The notes: generated from the letters alone by a model not told the origin. DNA of 64,000 nucleotides from Rhodoferax mekongensis (GCF_032191775.1 NZ_CP132507.1:3683001-3747000), one strand, 5' to 3'. Shown: positions 26,058 to 36,150, numbered from the stretch's first letter. Numbers and translations are program-made.

Positions 26058-26426
26058 TCAAGGAAGGATGAGCTTGGAAACCGCATCGAGCAAGATCGGC
26101 GGACTGAAGGGTTTGACGATCCACGCCTTGGCGCCGGCAGCACGCCCCTGCTCTTTCTTGGCATCCTGCCCTTCAGTAGTCAGCATGATGACCGGCGTGA
26201 ATTTGTAGCGGGGATCCTGCTTGACTCGCGTGACGAAAGCAATGCCGTCCATGCGCGGCATATTCACATCGCTCACGATCAGGTTGACCTTTCGGCCATC
26301 CAGCTTGGCCAGGGCATCCATGCCGTCGGTTCCTTCGATGACTTCATAGCCCGCACGCGTCAAGGTCAAACTCACCACCTGGCGCAAAGAAGAGGAGTCA
26401 TCAACAATCAAAATAGTCTTGCCCAT
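26058..26426 (-). CDS. cheY: CheY-like single-domain response regulator
   Basis: A 122-residue receiver with the acidic pair at 9-10 (VDDSSSLRQ), phosphoacceptor Asp53 (VSDVNMPRMDG), Thr in MLTTEG and Lys105 (IVKPFSP). It is the obvious CheA target and, in E. coli-like systems, binds the flagellar switch or a pilus motor. It lies 35 bases after the short receptor gene and is the last gene of the second minus-strand operon. The 200 bases after it hold the promoter of the STAS-cheA operon. Confidence 0.93.
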   Translation of the reverse strand: MGKTILIVDDSSSLRQVVSLTLTRAGYEVIEGTDGMDALAKLDGRKVNLIVSDVNMPRMDGIAFVTRVKQDPRYKFTPVIMLTTEGQDAKKEQGRAAGAKAWIVKPFSPPILLDAVSKLILP

Positions 26427-26461
26427 GGATTTTTCCTTTCGGTTGCCGTTTCAGGGTGTCA

Positions 26462-27598
26462 TCAGAAGAAGGTGGCCGAGGCGGTTTGCGGTTTGCCTTC
26501 GCTACTGGCCACCCCCCCGGAACGTTGCTCGTCAGTGGTGTAGCCATCCGACAGCAGGCTGTCCCAAGCCTGAAGATCCGGCAGATGCCCTTGCGCTGCT
26601 GTCTCTTGCAAGTTCGACGTGACGGCCTGCATCGACTGGACAATCTGATCAAGGATTTGTTGCACTCTGTCCTGAAACTGGAAGGCCACCATCATTTGTT
26701 CCACGTAGCCCCGCACGGCTTCACCCCGGACACCCAGTTCGGTGGCCCGGCTGTGTAGTTCGCTCACAGCACCGTCTACCCGTTCAATGACAGAGACAAT
26801 CGTCCGCTCTGAATCACTCACCATGGTGCGATCGATCTCTGCCCGGGCAGATGCCTCCTCCAGGGTCTGATGAACACCCGCACTGAATTCCCGCACCTGA
26901 TCATTGATACGTTTTCCAGTATCAGCGGATGCCGTGGACAAGCGCCGCACCTCCGCCGCGACAACCGCAAAGCCCCGCCCCGCGGTACCGGCGCGCGCTG
27001 CTTCTATGGCAGCGTTGAGTGACAACAAGGTGGTCTGACGGGCAATGACACCCACATCCTCCGCCATGCTGCGCAGCCCGACCGATGCGCGATCCAAGCC
27101 GCTCATCGTGCCCAACATCTTGTCCCGCGACTCAATAAAGGCACTGAAATTCCGCACTATCGAGTGCAATTCCTGCTCACACTCCTGGAGCATGTCCGCC
27201 CGCTGATCCAGAGAGGTCTGATCGACAGAACTTCCGTTCGCGGTGATTTTGTCCAGCTCATCGAGGATAGACACAAACCCCTGCAAAAGCTCATCCGTGG
27301 CTTCCCTCATGTGTCGTTGTACCGACTGGATATGGGTCACCCAAGTCAGGGTGGCGTGTTCCAGCAGGTCCGAGACTGTCAGGTCTCGACCTCGGGCCTG
27401 TATGTCTGCGGGAAAATCATTTGCACCTGAACGCATGAGGCCATCCAGCAGACCGCTCGCTAACACAAGCAGGCAGATGGCACCTATCCATGTCAGCCAA
27501 GGCCACGCCAGGGCCCACCCTGCCAAGCAGACGACGCCTGCCAAAGTCGCCCATGGGCGGAAGTGTCTGAACATGCGGTTTAGGTACTCCATGTGCAT
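26462..27598 (-). CDS. short methyl-accepting chemotaxis-type signalling protein
   Basis: A 378-residue protein with two close membrane helices at the N-terminus (about residues 17-55, no periplasmic domain), a helical region and a receptor signalling hairpin with [20 protein letters not shown]. The hairpin is divergent and the helices are shorter than in a full chemoreceptor. A small C-terminal extension may dock elsewhere. It may modulate the array rather than sense. The ATG at 27598 is chosen for the AAGGA just upstream and lies within four bases of the end of the preceding gene. Confidence 0.85.
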   Translation of the reverse strand: MHMEYLNRMFRHFRPWATLAGVVCLAGWALAWPWLTWIGAICLLVLASGLLDGLMRSGANDFPADIQARGRDLTVSDLLEHATLTWVTHIQSVQRHMREATDELLQGFVSILDELDKITANGSSVDQTSLDQRADMLQECEQELHSIVRNFSAFIESRDKMLGTMSGLDRASVGLRSMAEDVGVIARQTTLLSLNAAIEAARAGTAGRGFAVVAAEVRRLSTASADTGKRINDQVREFSAGVHQTLEEASARAEIDRTMVSDSERTIVSVIERVDGAVSELHSRATELGVRGEAVRGYVEQMMVAFQFQDRVQQILDQIVQSMQAVTSNLQETAAQGHLPDLQAWDSLLSDGYTTDEQRSGGVASSEGKPQTASATFF

Positions 27599-27599
27599 T

Positions 27600-29585
27600 T
27601 CATCCTTTGAGCGCGGAGTTACCGCCATTCCCTGATGGCGCCAAAAATGCATCCAGCGCCGAGGCCGACATAGGGCGGGCCATGAAGTAGCCTTGCCCGT
27701 AATCGCACCCCGCATCGCGAAGCAGCTGCAGTTGCTCGGCGGTTTCTATTCCCTCCGCAACCACTTCCATGTTCAGTTTGTGAGCGATCGTGATGATGGC
27801 TTCACACAAGGTCATTTCTTTGGAGTCGGCGACCAAATTGCGCACGAAAGACTGATCGATCTTCACGTAATCGATATCGTGCTTCTGCAGGTAAGCCAGC
27901 GAGGAATAGCCGGTACCGAAGTCATCCAATGACAGCTGCACACCAGCTTCGCGCAGTAAACGCAAATGATCGTCAACGCGCTGACTGTCTTCCAGCAACA
28001 GTCCTTCCGTAATTTCCACCACGATGCTTCTGCAACTCAGACCACGGCGTCTCAGATAGTCACTCCAGGATTCGGAGAGCTCGGTCTGACGGTGAAACTG
28101 TGCGGGTGACTTGTTGACGCTTACCTGAAAATCGGCGGCATGCTGACGGCGCAACTGTGCCACTTGGTCGGCCGCAGTCCGGAAAACCCATTCGCCAATT
28201 TCCACAATCATGCCGGTGGATTCGGCAACCGGGATGAAATCTGCCGGACTGATCAGTCCGCGCGCCGGATGCTGCCAGCGGATCAATGCCTCCGCCTTGT
28301 GCACCTTGCCAGTCTTCAAACTCACGATGGGCTGATAAGCCAACCAGAACTGCTTTTGGGACAGGGCCGACCGCAAGTCATGGGCCAACCACAGCCTGTT
28401 TGGGGTCTGCAGTTCCAGTTCCGGGGTGAAATAGTTGTAGCAATTGCGTCCGCTTGCTTTGGCTGCTCGCATGGCTTTGCCCGCAGCCCTCAATAAGTCG
28501 TCAGCACCGTTGGCATCCCCCGGGAACAGCGCAATGCCGATACTGGTGGTCACATAGACGGAGCCTTCCCTCAATGCAAAAGATTCAGAGAGGGCATCCA
28601 GCATGGCTTGGGCGGCAACTTGCACCGCGTGCGAATCGCAAGCGTCACCGATGAAGATTGAAAACTCATCATCTCCGGTGCGGGCAACAAGTCCCTTGTC
28701 CTGAACGACGGTACACAAACGCTGGGCTACAGCCATCAACACGCGGTCACACGCCTCGTATCCCAAAGCATGGTTGGCTTCCTGAAAATGGTCTATATCC
28801 AAAAGCAACAAAGCCGTTGAAGTGCTTGCACATTGCGATCGCTGGATGAACGTGCCCAATTGGTCCATGAATCGCGCACGACTGGGCAAGGCCATGAACG
28901 GAGGCAAGTGTTGCGGGTATCCGGAAGGCTCGTGGGTAAGCATGGCGCTACCGACTTCAGCCAAGGTGACCTGGTAGCTGCAAGCAGGACCGGCTCCGTC
29001 TTGCATGGAATACATGGAGAGCCATGTCAGCGTCCCGGTGCCATCTTTGCGCCTGATCCACACTTCACCACTCCAGTAGCCCCCAAGCTCGATGGATTTC
29101 CACATGACCCTGCAAAACGCGGCATGTGCTCCGCCATACGAGAGCATTTGCAGCGACTCACCCAGTACGTCAGAGGGAAGGTAGCCACACAGCTGAGTGA
29201 ATGCCGGATTCACCGAAGCAATGCGACCTTGGCGATCCAGTACCACAAGTCCGACGCATGTTTCTGCAGGTCCGTCTGCGGCCATAGACCCTGCCCGGAG
29301 GGCCGGTATCTCACAATACTTATGCACATTGTGAGCCAGCTCGTCCGCATTGCCGGCTGCGGGGTCTGTGGATATGTCGTTCAAAAACGGAATGCCATCT
29401 CTCTTGAGGCTTGGAATCTGCCCGCGAGAATGCGGCCAGGCATCCCGGGCAGCAACCGCATCTTCGGTCCTGCCTTGCGTGTCTCCTCCAGCGTAGCCGG
29501 CGCCGGGTGTTCCCTGCGGGCTGCGCTCTACAGCCTCCATTGGGAGGACCCCGATTACCTCGCCGGGACGGTCATCAGTTTTCAT
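27600..29585 (-). CDS. PAS-GGDEF-EAL protein, probable c-di-GMP phosphodiesterase
   Basis: A protein of 661 residues. It has a disordered N-terminal ~95 residues, a PAS domain (about 100-215; FTQLCGYLPSDVLG), a GGDEF domain whose signature reads RTGDDEF in place of RxGGDEF, and an EAL domain with a complete active site: AEALIRWQHP, the Asn in VNKSPAQF, EITEGLLLED, LDDFGTGYSSL, KIDQSF, EGIET and QGYFMARPM. The cyclase half is probably inactive or only GTP-binding, so the protein should hydrolyse c-di-GMP. The ATG at 29585 overlaps the receiver gene by 11 bases; a GTG at 29600 is an alternative start. It is co-transcribed with chemotaxis genes. Confidence 0.9.
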   Translation of the reverse strand: MKTDDRPGEVIGVLPMEAVERSPQGTPGAGYAGGDTQGRTEDAVAARDAWPHSRGQIPSLKRDGIPFLNDISTDPAAGNADELAHNVHKYCEIPALRAGSMAADGPAETCVGLVVLDRQGRIASVNPAFTQLCGYLPSDVLGESLQMLSYGGAHAAFCRVMWKSIELGGYWSGEVWIRRKDGTGTLTWLSMYSMQDGAGPACSYQVTLAEVGSAMLTHEPSGYPQHLPPFMALPSRARFMDQLGTFIQRSQCASTSTALLLLDIDHFQEANHALGYEACDRVLMAVAQRLCTVVQDKGLVARTGDDEFSIFIGDACDSHAVQVAAQAMLDALSESFALREGSVYVTTSIGIALFPGDANGADDLLRAAGKAMRAAKASGRNCYNYFTPELELQTPNRLWLAHDLRSALSQKQFWLAYQPIVSLKTGKVHKAEALIRWQHPARGLISPADFIPVAESTGMIVEIGEWVFRTAADQVAQLRRQHAADFQVSVNKSPAQFHRQTELSESWSDYLRRRGLSCRSIVVEITEGLLLEDSQRVDDHLRLLREAGVQLSLDDFGTGYSSLAYLQKHDIDYVKIDQSFVRNLVADSKEMTLCEAIITIAHKLNMEVVAEGIETAEQLQLLRDAGCDYGQGYFMARPMSASALDAFLAPSGNGGNSALKG

Positions 29586-29967
29586 GACTCTGAGCTGCAC
29601 TTACTGCAACCATGCGTTCGATGATGGGCAAAAGCCGCAGAACGAAGTCTGATTTATTGATGTACGCCAGGGCACCCAGCTCGTCGGCCATTGTTTGGTA
29701 GGCGCTAGCGTCATGCATGGACAGGAAAACCACACTGGGCGGTTGGGGCCACAAACGCAATGTTCGCGCTACTTCCACCCCACCTACTCCGGGCATGCTC
29801 ACGTCCAGCAAAACCAGATCCGGCGAAAGGGCTCGAACTTTCTCGATGGCATCCTTTCCATCGTGGGCCTCACCCACAACCGAAGCGCCGGGCAACAGGG
29901 CCAGGAACTGACGAACCGCACCGACAAATGTCAGGCTGTCGTCCACGAGCAAAATACGAAGGCTCAT
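29575..29967 (-). CDS. NarL-type receiver-only response regulator
   Basis: A 130-residue receiver domain with DD at 9-10, phosphoacceptor Asp55 (LLDVSMPGVGG) and a Lys in AYINKSD, most like the receivers of NarL/FixJ regulators but without the LuxR-type DNA-binding domain. The frame stays open far upstream, but that part is a shadow of the NarL gene on the same strand. The start at 29967 is the natural one, with GGGGAG about nine bases upstream. It heads the operon with the EAL protein, the short receptor and CheY. Confidence 0.87.
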   Translation of the reverse strand: MSLRILLVDDSLTFVGAVRQFLALLPGASVVGEAHDGKDAIEKVRALSPDLVLLDVSMPGVGGVEVARTLRLWPQPPSVVFLSMHDASAYQTMADELGALAYINKSDFVLRLLPIIERMVAVSAAQSHEN

Positions 29968-30053
29968 GCCATGCTCCCCGCGACAACACAGGTTGCGTGT
30001 TGAAGCCAGGCTTCTGATGGGGGGCAGACATGTGCGTTCTTCATGGCAACTTG

Positions 30054-30121
30054 AATGTAGGGTGCCAACGAAGCGGGAGCCATCAGGCAGACACCTGAGT
30101 GCTGCAGGAAAAATACCTGAG
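30054..30121 (-). promoter_or_regulatory. promoter region of the receiver-EAL-mcp-cheY operon with paired CTCAGGT elements
   Basis: Minus-strand CTCAGGT elements lie at 30121-30115 and 30099-30093 (22 bases apart). The inner one is part of TCAGG-TGTCTG-CCTGA (30098-30083), and a -10-like TACATT follows at 30059-30054. Layout and distances equal those at 25926-25993. A shared 18-base leader block (16 of 18 bases identical) also lies at 30028-30045 and 25875-25892. Confidence 0.65.
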
Positions 30122-30155
30122 CGTGTGGCCGGTCTGCGGGGCCGACTCAGGAGGA

Positions 30156-30800
30156 TCAGGCGCTGATCAGTCCGATCCGCAAGGCATAGCGAACCAAGCC
30201 GGTCACCTCGTGGATATCCAGCTGACGCATCAGCTGGCTGCGGTGGGTGTCTACCGTCTTGACCGAGAGATCGAGGCGCCGCGCGATTTCCTTGGTGCTC
30301 AAACCCTCTGCCACCAGTTGCAACACTTCGCGCTGACGCGGTGTGAGCTGGTCGCCGGGCTGGGCTTCCTCGCGCAGGCGGTGCACATAATCGTTCAGCA
30401 CCTCTTTGGTCACAGCAGGACTGAGGTAGGTCTCCCCTGCACTGACCGCTTTGATGGCCTTGTCGAGCTCCATGGGTGCACAATCTTTGAGCAGGTATCC
30501 GGATGCGCCATGGCGAAGCGACTGGCGCACGTATTCTTCGCTCTGGTGCATCGAAAGAATGATGATTTTGATCTCCGGCCACTCTTTGCACAGGCGTGCG
30601 GTAGCCTCGAGGCCATTCAGACCGGGCATGGATATATCCATCAGCACCATATCCGGCCTCAGTTCTGCTGTCAGTGCCATCAGCGCAACGCCATCGCTGG
30701 CTTCGCCGACTACTTCCAGATCAGGAATGATCTCCAGCAACTTTCGCAACCCGGCACGCACCAAGGTGTGGTCATCCGCCAGCAAGACCCGCAAACTCAT
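30156..30800 (-). CDS. NarL/LuxR-family response regulator
   Basis: A 214-residue regulator with a receiver domain (phosphoacceptor Asp55 in LMDISMPGLNG; Lys in YLLKD) and a LuxR-type helix-turn-helix at the C-terminus (LTPRQREVLQLVAEGLSTKEIARRLDLS). It overlaps the hybrid kinase gene by four bases (ATGA) and so forms a two-component pair with it. It is the best candidate to bind the twin CTCAGGT promoter elements nearby, though that is inference. Confidence 0.92.
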   Translation of the reverse strand: MSLRVLLADDHTLVRAGLRKLLEIIPDLEVVGEASDGVALMALTAELRPDMVLMDISMPGLNGLEATARLCKEWPEIKIIILSMHQSEEYVRQSLRHGASGYLLKDCAPMELDKAIKAVSAGETYLSPAVTKEVLNDYVHRLREEAQPGDQLTPRQREVLQLVAEGLSTKEIARRLDLSVKTVDTHRSQLMRQLDIHEVTGLVRYALRIGLISA

Positions 30801-31876
30801 AGCCTCTCTCCCTGTCTGCGCAAAGAACAGTGCAAGCGCAGTTGGCTACCCTGCCCAGGCGAGGAGGTGATATCCAACTGGCCACCGATCAGCATGGCAC
30901 GCTCTTGCATGCCAAGCACACCGATACTGCCGCCCTGAATGGCACGCGCACGCACTGCAGCCAAATCAAAACCGCAACCATCATCGTTCACGGTAAGCAC
31001 CATGCTGGTTTCCTGTCGCTGCAGCGCAATGGAGACATGCTTCGCTTTGGCGTGGCGAGTGATGTTGGTCAGTGCCTCCTGCACGATACGAAAGCACGCC
31101 GTTTCCATCTCCGGGGGCAGGCGCGGCTCTAGACGCGGGATGTCCAGTTTCACGTCCAAACCGCTGCGCAGAGCGGTTTGCTCTCCCAGCCATTGCAAGG
31201 CCGGACCCAAGCCAAGGTCATCCAACATGGAAGGACGCAGCGCGAGTGCGAGACGGCGTACTTGCTGCAAAGCATCATCCAGAATCCGGATGTTTTCAAC
31301 GTCCAAACTGTCCGTAGCCCCGCCTTGGAAATGCCCCCGCGACTGCAAATTGATCTTGATAGCCGTCAGTGCCTGTCCCAGTTCATCGTGCAGCTCGTGG
31401 GCCACACGCCGCCGCTCCTTCTCTTGTGCTTCCAATACCCGCCGCGACATGGACTGCAGTTGCAGCGTGTTTTCCCACAATTTGGCCTCCGCCTGGTGCT
31501 TGTACAGGGCCATCGTCAAGACGGTGCGCAACTCCCGCTCTGAAAACGGCTTGAGGATATATCCATAGGGCTCCGACAGCTTGGCGCGATCCAGGGTGTC
31601 GTCGGCCGCAAAGGCAGTGAGAAAAACCACTGGCAAGCCGAATTGGTTTCGCATAACCCGCGCCGCAGCGATGCCATCCATCTCGCCGGCGAGCTGAATA
31701 TCCATCAACACCAGGTCAGGGCGGAGCGCACCAGCAAGCTCGATGGCCTCGTCGCCACGGGCGGCATGGCCGGCGACCTCATAGCCCAGCTCCACCAATT
31801 GGAACTGTATATCCCTCGCAACGATGGCTTCATCTTCGACCACCAAAATCCGAGGCTTGCTGACCGTAGGAGACAT
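30797..31876 (-). CDS. receiver-histidine kinase hybrid (HisKA_3, NarX-type)
   Basis: A 359-residue soluble protein: an N-terminal receiver (phosphoacceptor Asp59, LMDIQLAGEMDG), a coiled linker, a HisKA_3 domain with His160 (RRRVAHELHDELGQ) and a HATPase domain (NDDGCGFDLAA). It has no membrane segment, so its input probably comes by phosphotransfer to the receiver. The start at 31876 is preferred to 31921 because the receiver fold begins directly after it. It is the first gene of the pair with the NarL regulator. About 315 bases separate it from groES and hold only groE control elements. Confidence 0.88.
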   Translation of the reverse strand: MSPTVSKPRILVVEDEAIVARDIQFQLVELGYEVAGHAARGDEAIELAGALRPDLVLMDIQLAGEMDGIAAARVMRNQFGLPVVFLTAFAADDTLDRAKLSEPYGYILKPFSERELRTVLTMALYKHQAEAKLWENTLQLQSMSRRVLEAQEKERRRVAHELHDELGQALTAIKINLQSRGHFQGGATDSLDVENIRILDDALQQVRRLALALRPSMLDDLGLGPALQWLGEQTALRSGLDVKLDIPRLEPRLPPEMETACFRIVQEALTNITRHAKAKHVSIALQRQETSMVLTVNDDGCGFDLAAVRARAIQGGSIGVLGMQERAMLIGGQLDITSSPGQGSQLRLHCSLRRQGERL

Positions 31877-32052
31877 GTGGGACACCGGGCAAACGAGTTT
31901 GCGGTCATTGTCGCATGCCACCCGCTTTTCTCAGGGAAATGCAGTGATCCGGTATCTAAATACTGTGGAAGCAGTACGCCCCCCCTTGCTCTTTTGGGGT
32001 GTATGGGATGACAAATAGGCCCATTTTGCGCACCAGAGAACATCGCCCCGCC

Positions 32053-32080
32053 CTTGAATCGGACAGAAAACCCCTTATCA
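32053..32080 (+). promoter_or_regulatory. groESL promoter, heat-shock (RpoH) type
   Basis: CTTGAAT at 32053-32059 and CCCCTTAT at 32071-32078 match the sigma-32 boxes with an 11-base spacer. The same stretch can be read as sigma-70 (TTGAAT, 16 bases, TATCAT). It directly abuts the CIRCE operator. Confidence 0.65.
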
Positions 32081-32107
32081 TTAGCACTCACCGGACACGA
32101 GTGCTAA
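32081..32107 (+). promoter_or_regulatory. CIRCE operator (HrcA binding site)
   Basis: TTAGCACTC, nine bases, GAGTGCTAA: a perfect match to the CIRCE inverted repeat. It overlaps the expected start point of the groESL transcript. HrcA represses from such sites until it is titrated from GroEL during heat stress. The rest of the 31877-32191 gap shows no gene. Confidence 0.97.
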
Positions 32108-32191
32108 CAGCATTGCCGGATTAGTTCTCAGGTTGCTGCCTCCCTTCGGCAGTGCCTGGTGTTCCTTGTTTCCCCATTTAGGAGATTTTTC

Positions 32192-32482
32192 ATGAAACTG
32201 CGCCCATTGGCAGACCGCGTGATTGTGAAGCGCGTTGAAAACGAAACCCGCACCGCCTCCGGCATCTACATTCCCGATGCTGCTGCTGAAAAGCCAGATC
32301 AAGGTGAAGTGTTGGCTGTCGGCCCCGGCAAGACCAATGACAAGGGCGAAACCAAGGCCCTGACCGTGAAAGTCGGCGACCGCGTGTTGTTCGGCAAGTA
32401 CTCCGGCCAGACCGTCAAGGTTGACGGCGACGAGCTGCTGGTCATGAAGGAAGACGACCTGTTCGCAGTCGTCGAAGCCTAA
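32192..32482 (+). CDS. groS: co-chaperonin GroES
   Basis: A 96-residue Gro[18 protein letters not shown] start, mobile loop around [17 protein letters not shown], and the end [14 protein letters not shown]. It caps the GroEL ring. AGGAG lies seven bases before the ATG. The adjacent CIRCE and RpoH-like promoter control it together with groEL, 85 bases downstream. Confidence 0.98.
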   Translation: MKLRPLADRVIVKRVENETRTASGIYIPDAAAEKPDQGEVLAVGPGKTNDKGETKALTVKVGDRVLFGKYSGQTVKVDGDELLVMKEDDLFAVVEA

Positions 32483-32490
32483 GCTGATCT

Positions 32491-32545
32491 GCTACTGAAT
32501 TCATAGCTGGTTGCGCATATCTGATGTGCGTCAGCAGTCCTTTTT
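32491..32545 (+). repeat. dispersed ~55-bp repeat, copy 4 (groS-groL gap)
   Basis: A degenerate copy: GCTACTGAATTCATAGCTGG, TTGCGCATATCTGATG and TCAGCAGTCCTTTTT. It fills most of the short gap between groS and groL, where its hairpin could influence the ratio of the two products. Confidence 0.65.
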
Positions 32546-32558
32546 ACTTAAATCTTAG

Positions 32559-34214
<1,656 letters not shown>

Positions 34215-34228
34215 TTTCGACGGCTACT

Positions 34229-34328
34229 GCGCAGGCGTCATGCGTCGTTGCGCGGTGCTCGCAATCCTCACGTACCGCAAGTACGTTCCGGTTGCTGTGC
34301 TCCGTGCGCCTAGCCTGACACCTGCTCG
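34229..34328. repeat. 100-base imperfect palindrome after groEL
   Basis: The left arm (34231-34275, starting GCAGGCGTCA) pairs with the right arm (34281-34326, ending TGACACCTGC) with scattered mismatches. The centre is CGTAC-CGCAA-GTACG. It lies between the groEL stop and the terminator and looks like a dispersed repeat element rather than a simple terminator. Confidence 0.65.
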
Positions 34329-34370
34329 CTACGCCGCTTGAGGTTCGCTCACCCGAGCTAAAACCCAATA

Positions 34371-34407
34371 AAAAGCCCCGCAAGATTCTGCCTTGCGGGG
34401 CTTTTTT
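34371..34407 (+). terminator. rho-independent terminator of groESL
   Basis: A 14-base perfect stem, AAAAGCCCCGCAAG / CTTGCGGGGCTTTT, with a seven-base loop and six Ts. The A-run on the left lets it also end transcription from the HAD gene on the other strand. Confidence 0.92.
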
Positions 34408-34415
34408 ACTTCTTA

Positions 34416-34472
34416 GCTACTATGCTTTTGATAGCTGTTCGCGCTTACTCCATGAGCGCTAGAGACTGATTT
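34416..34472 (+). repeat. dispersed ~55-bp repeat, copy 5 (supplies the stop of the HAD gene)
   Basis: GCTACTATGCTTTTGATAGC, TGTTCGCGCTTACTCC, ATGAGCGCTAGAGACTGATT: a good copy. Read on the minus strand it gives the last four codons and the TAG stop of the HAD phosphatase gene. Confidence 0.8.
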
Positions 34473-35109
34473 CGCTTAAACCCAAGGCTTGCAGAGCTTG
34501 CATGGCTTGCTGCGCGTTGTGAAAGTGAATGCCGTGCCAGCCTTCGCGCTGCGCCGCTTGGATGTTGGGGAGCAAATCGTCCAGGAACACCGTCTTGGCG
34601 GGTTCCAGGGCGTATCGATTCTGAAGGCGTTGGTAAATCGCCGGCTCAGGTTTAATGAACAGTTCGTCGCCTGAAAAAATGCCGCCGTCGAATTCTTTCA
34701 GGAACGGGTTCATCCGCTCCAGTGTGCGGGCATAGAGCACAGGCATGTTGGAGAGGTAATACAGGCGCACGGGCTCGCCTCCGGTTGCTGCGCGCTGCGC
34801 ACGCAAGGCCACCAACTGATGGAAAAGCGCCACTGACTCGGGCATAGGTATGAGGCGCTCGCCAATGCTTTCTACCAGCGCGCCCAACACGGTGGCATCC
34901 AGCCCCACGCGCTGGGCGACCTGCGCGATGACGTCGGGCATGGAGACGGTGCCGCGGTCAAAAGCCTGCCATTCGGCGTGGCCGAACACCTCATGGGCGA
35001 GGTGGCCTGCCTCAGCGCGGGTAGCCGCACGCTGCGGAAAGCACTCCATCATCAAATCCACCGGCCGCCAGGTGAACAACACCGCGCCGAAATCAAACAC
35101 CACATTCAT
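34459..35109 (-). CDS. HAD-family phosphatase, YihX-like
   Basis: A 216-residue HAD hydrolase with nucleophile Asp6 in VVFDFGAVL (the DxG variant of the first motif, as in YihX), a helical cap (about 20-95), motif II near YLSNMP, Lys in KPEPAIYQRL and motif III FLDDLLPNIQAA. YihX of E. coli dephosphorylates glucose 1-phosphate; the true substrate here is not known. The start at 35109 has GGGGA eight bases upstream. The last codons come from a repeat copy. Confidence 0.85.
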   Translation of the reverse strand: MNVVFDFGAVLFTWRPVDLMMECFPQRAATRAEAGHLAHEVFGHAEWQAFDRGTVSMPDVIAQVAQRVGLDATVLGALVESIGERLIPMPESVALFHQLVALRAQRAATGGEPVRLYYLSNMPVLYARTLERMNPFLKEFDGGIFSGDELFIKPEPAIYQRLQNRYALEPAKTVFLDDLLPNIQAAQREGWHGIHFHNAQQAMQALQALGLSEISL

Positions 35110-35178
35110 CTTGTTATCCCCGTAAAAAAGCCCCACCAGCATAGCGCCAGCGGGGCTCGACTTGAGGTTACCGGGGAA

Positions 35179-36150
35179 TCAGGCGACAGGCTTGAACTCG
35201 AAGCCGTTACCCAGCTTTTCCACGCGGCCGAATGCCGGGAAGGGGAAGTGGAAGCCACCTGCCATGACCTTGTCTGCCACGATCATGTCAAAGACCTTGC
35301 GACGGGCCACGCGCGCCTCTTCAGCGTTCATGTCGAACTGCACCGCCCAATCCGGGTTGCGGGCAAAGAGTTGCGGCACATTGGTGATGTCGGCCAGGTA
35401 GGCGAACTTCTCGCCCTTGCTTTCCACCATGAACAGTGTGTGGCCCGGTGTGTGGCCATAGGCCGCGACGCTCTTGATGCCGGGAACAATCTCAGTACCT
35501 GCTTCAAACTTGACCAGCTGGATGTCACTCAATCCGCCCAGCATGCGGCGCACGGTCTGGAAGGCGCCTTTCATGGCGTCAGGTGCGGCTGCCATGCGTG
35601 CGTCGTCCATCCAGAACGCATGCTCAACGGACGGGACCATGATCTTGGCGTTGGGGTACACCAACTGGCCTGCCTTGTTGCGCACACCCAAAATGTGGTC
35701 GCCGTGGAAATGACTCAGGATCACGGTATCGATGTCCTCGGCCTTGTAGCCTGCTGCATTCAGGTTAGCCAGCAATCGACCGGTGGTGGGGCCTCCGTTG
35801 TCCGAAAAGCCGGTGTCCATCAGGACCTTGCGGTTGCCCGAAACCACGAGGAAGGCGGTGTAGGGCACATCCAGGTACTCGGTCGGCAGGTTTTGCGAAC
35901 GCAGCAGTTCCTGCACTTCGCCCAAGGGGGCATTGCGTACAAACTCGGCAGCCAGCGGGCGGCGTGTCACGCCGTCGTTCAGGGCGATAACCTCTATATC
36001 GCCGATTTTTTGCTTGCGGAAGCCCACCTGTACCACGCTGGGCGCCCCGAAGTTCGGCGCCGATTGGGCGCCCAAGGGCATGAACGAACCCGCAGCATAC
36101 GCAGCCAATGCGGCTCCACCGCCCACAAAAAAGTCGCGCCGAGTCACCAT
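35179..36150 (-). CDS. Tat-exported metallo-beta-lactamase-fold hydrolase
   Basis: A 323-residue protein with a twin-arginine signal (VTRRDFFVGGGAALA, cleavage near AQSA) and a metallo-beta-lactamase domain: zinc motif HFHGDH, a later His in HTPGHT and Asp in YLADITN, plus the C-terminal MAGGFHFPFP. Such periplasmic enzymes include quorum-lactonase-like and arylsulfatase-like hydrolases; the substrate cannot be read from the sequence. The start at 36150 has AGGAG eight bases before it. It is probably monocistronic. Confidence 0.87.
   Translation of the reverse strand: MVTRRDFFVGGGAALAAYAAGSFMPLGAQSAPNFGAPSVVQVGFRKQKIGDIEVIALNDGVTRRPLAAEFVRNAPLGEVQELLRSQNLPTEYLDVPYTAFLVVSGNRKVLMDTGFSDNGGPTTGRLLANLNAAGYKAEDIDTVILSHFHGDHILGVRNKAGQLVYPNAKIMVPSVEHAFWMDDARMAAAPDAMKGAFQTVRRMLGGLSDIQLVKFEAGTEIVPGIKSVAAYGHTPGHTLFMVESKGEKFAYLADITNVPQLFARNPDWAVQFDMNAEEARVARRKVFDMIVADKVMAGGFHFPFPAFGRVEKLGNGFEFKPVA

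Noticed and set aside
29968-30591. Long N-terminal extension of the receiver-only regulator.
   Set aside because: The extra part is out of frame with, and lies over, the NarL-type regulator on the same strand, and it has no domain character.
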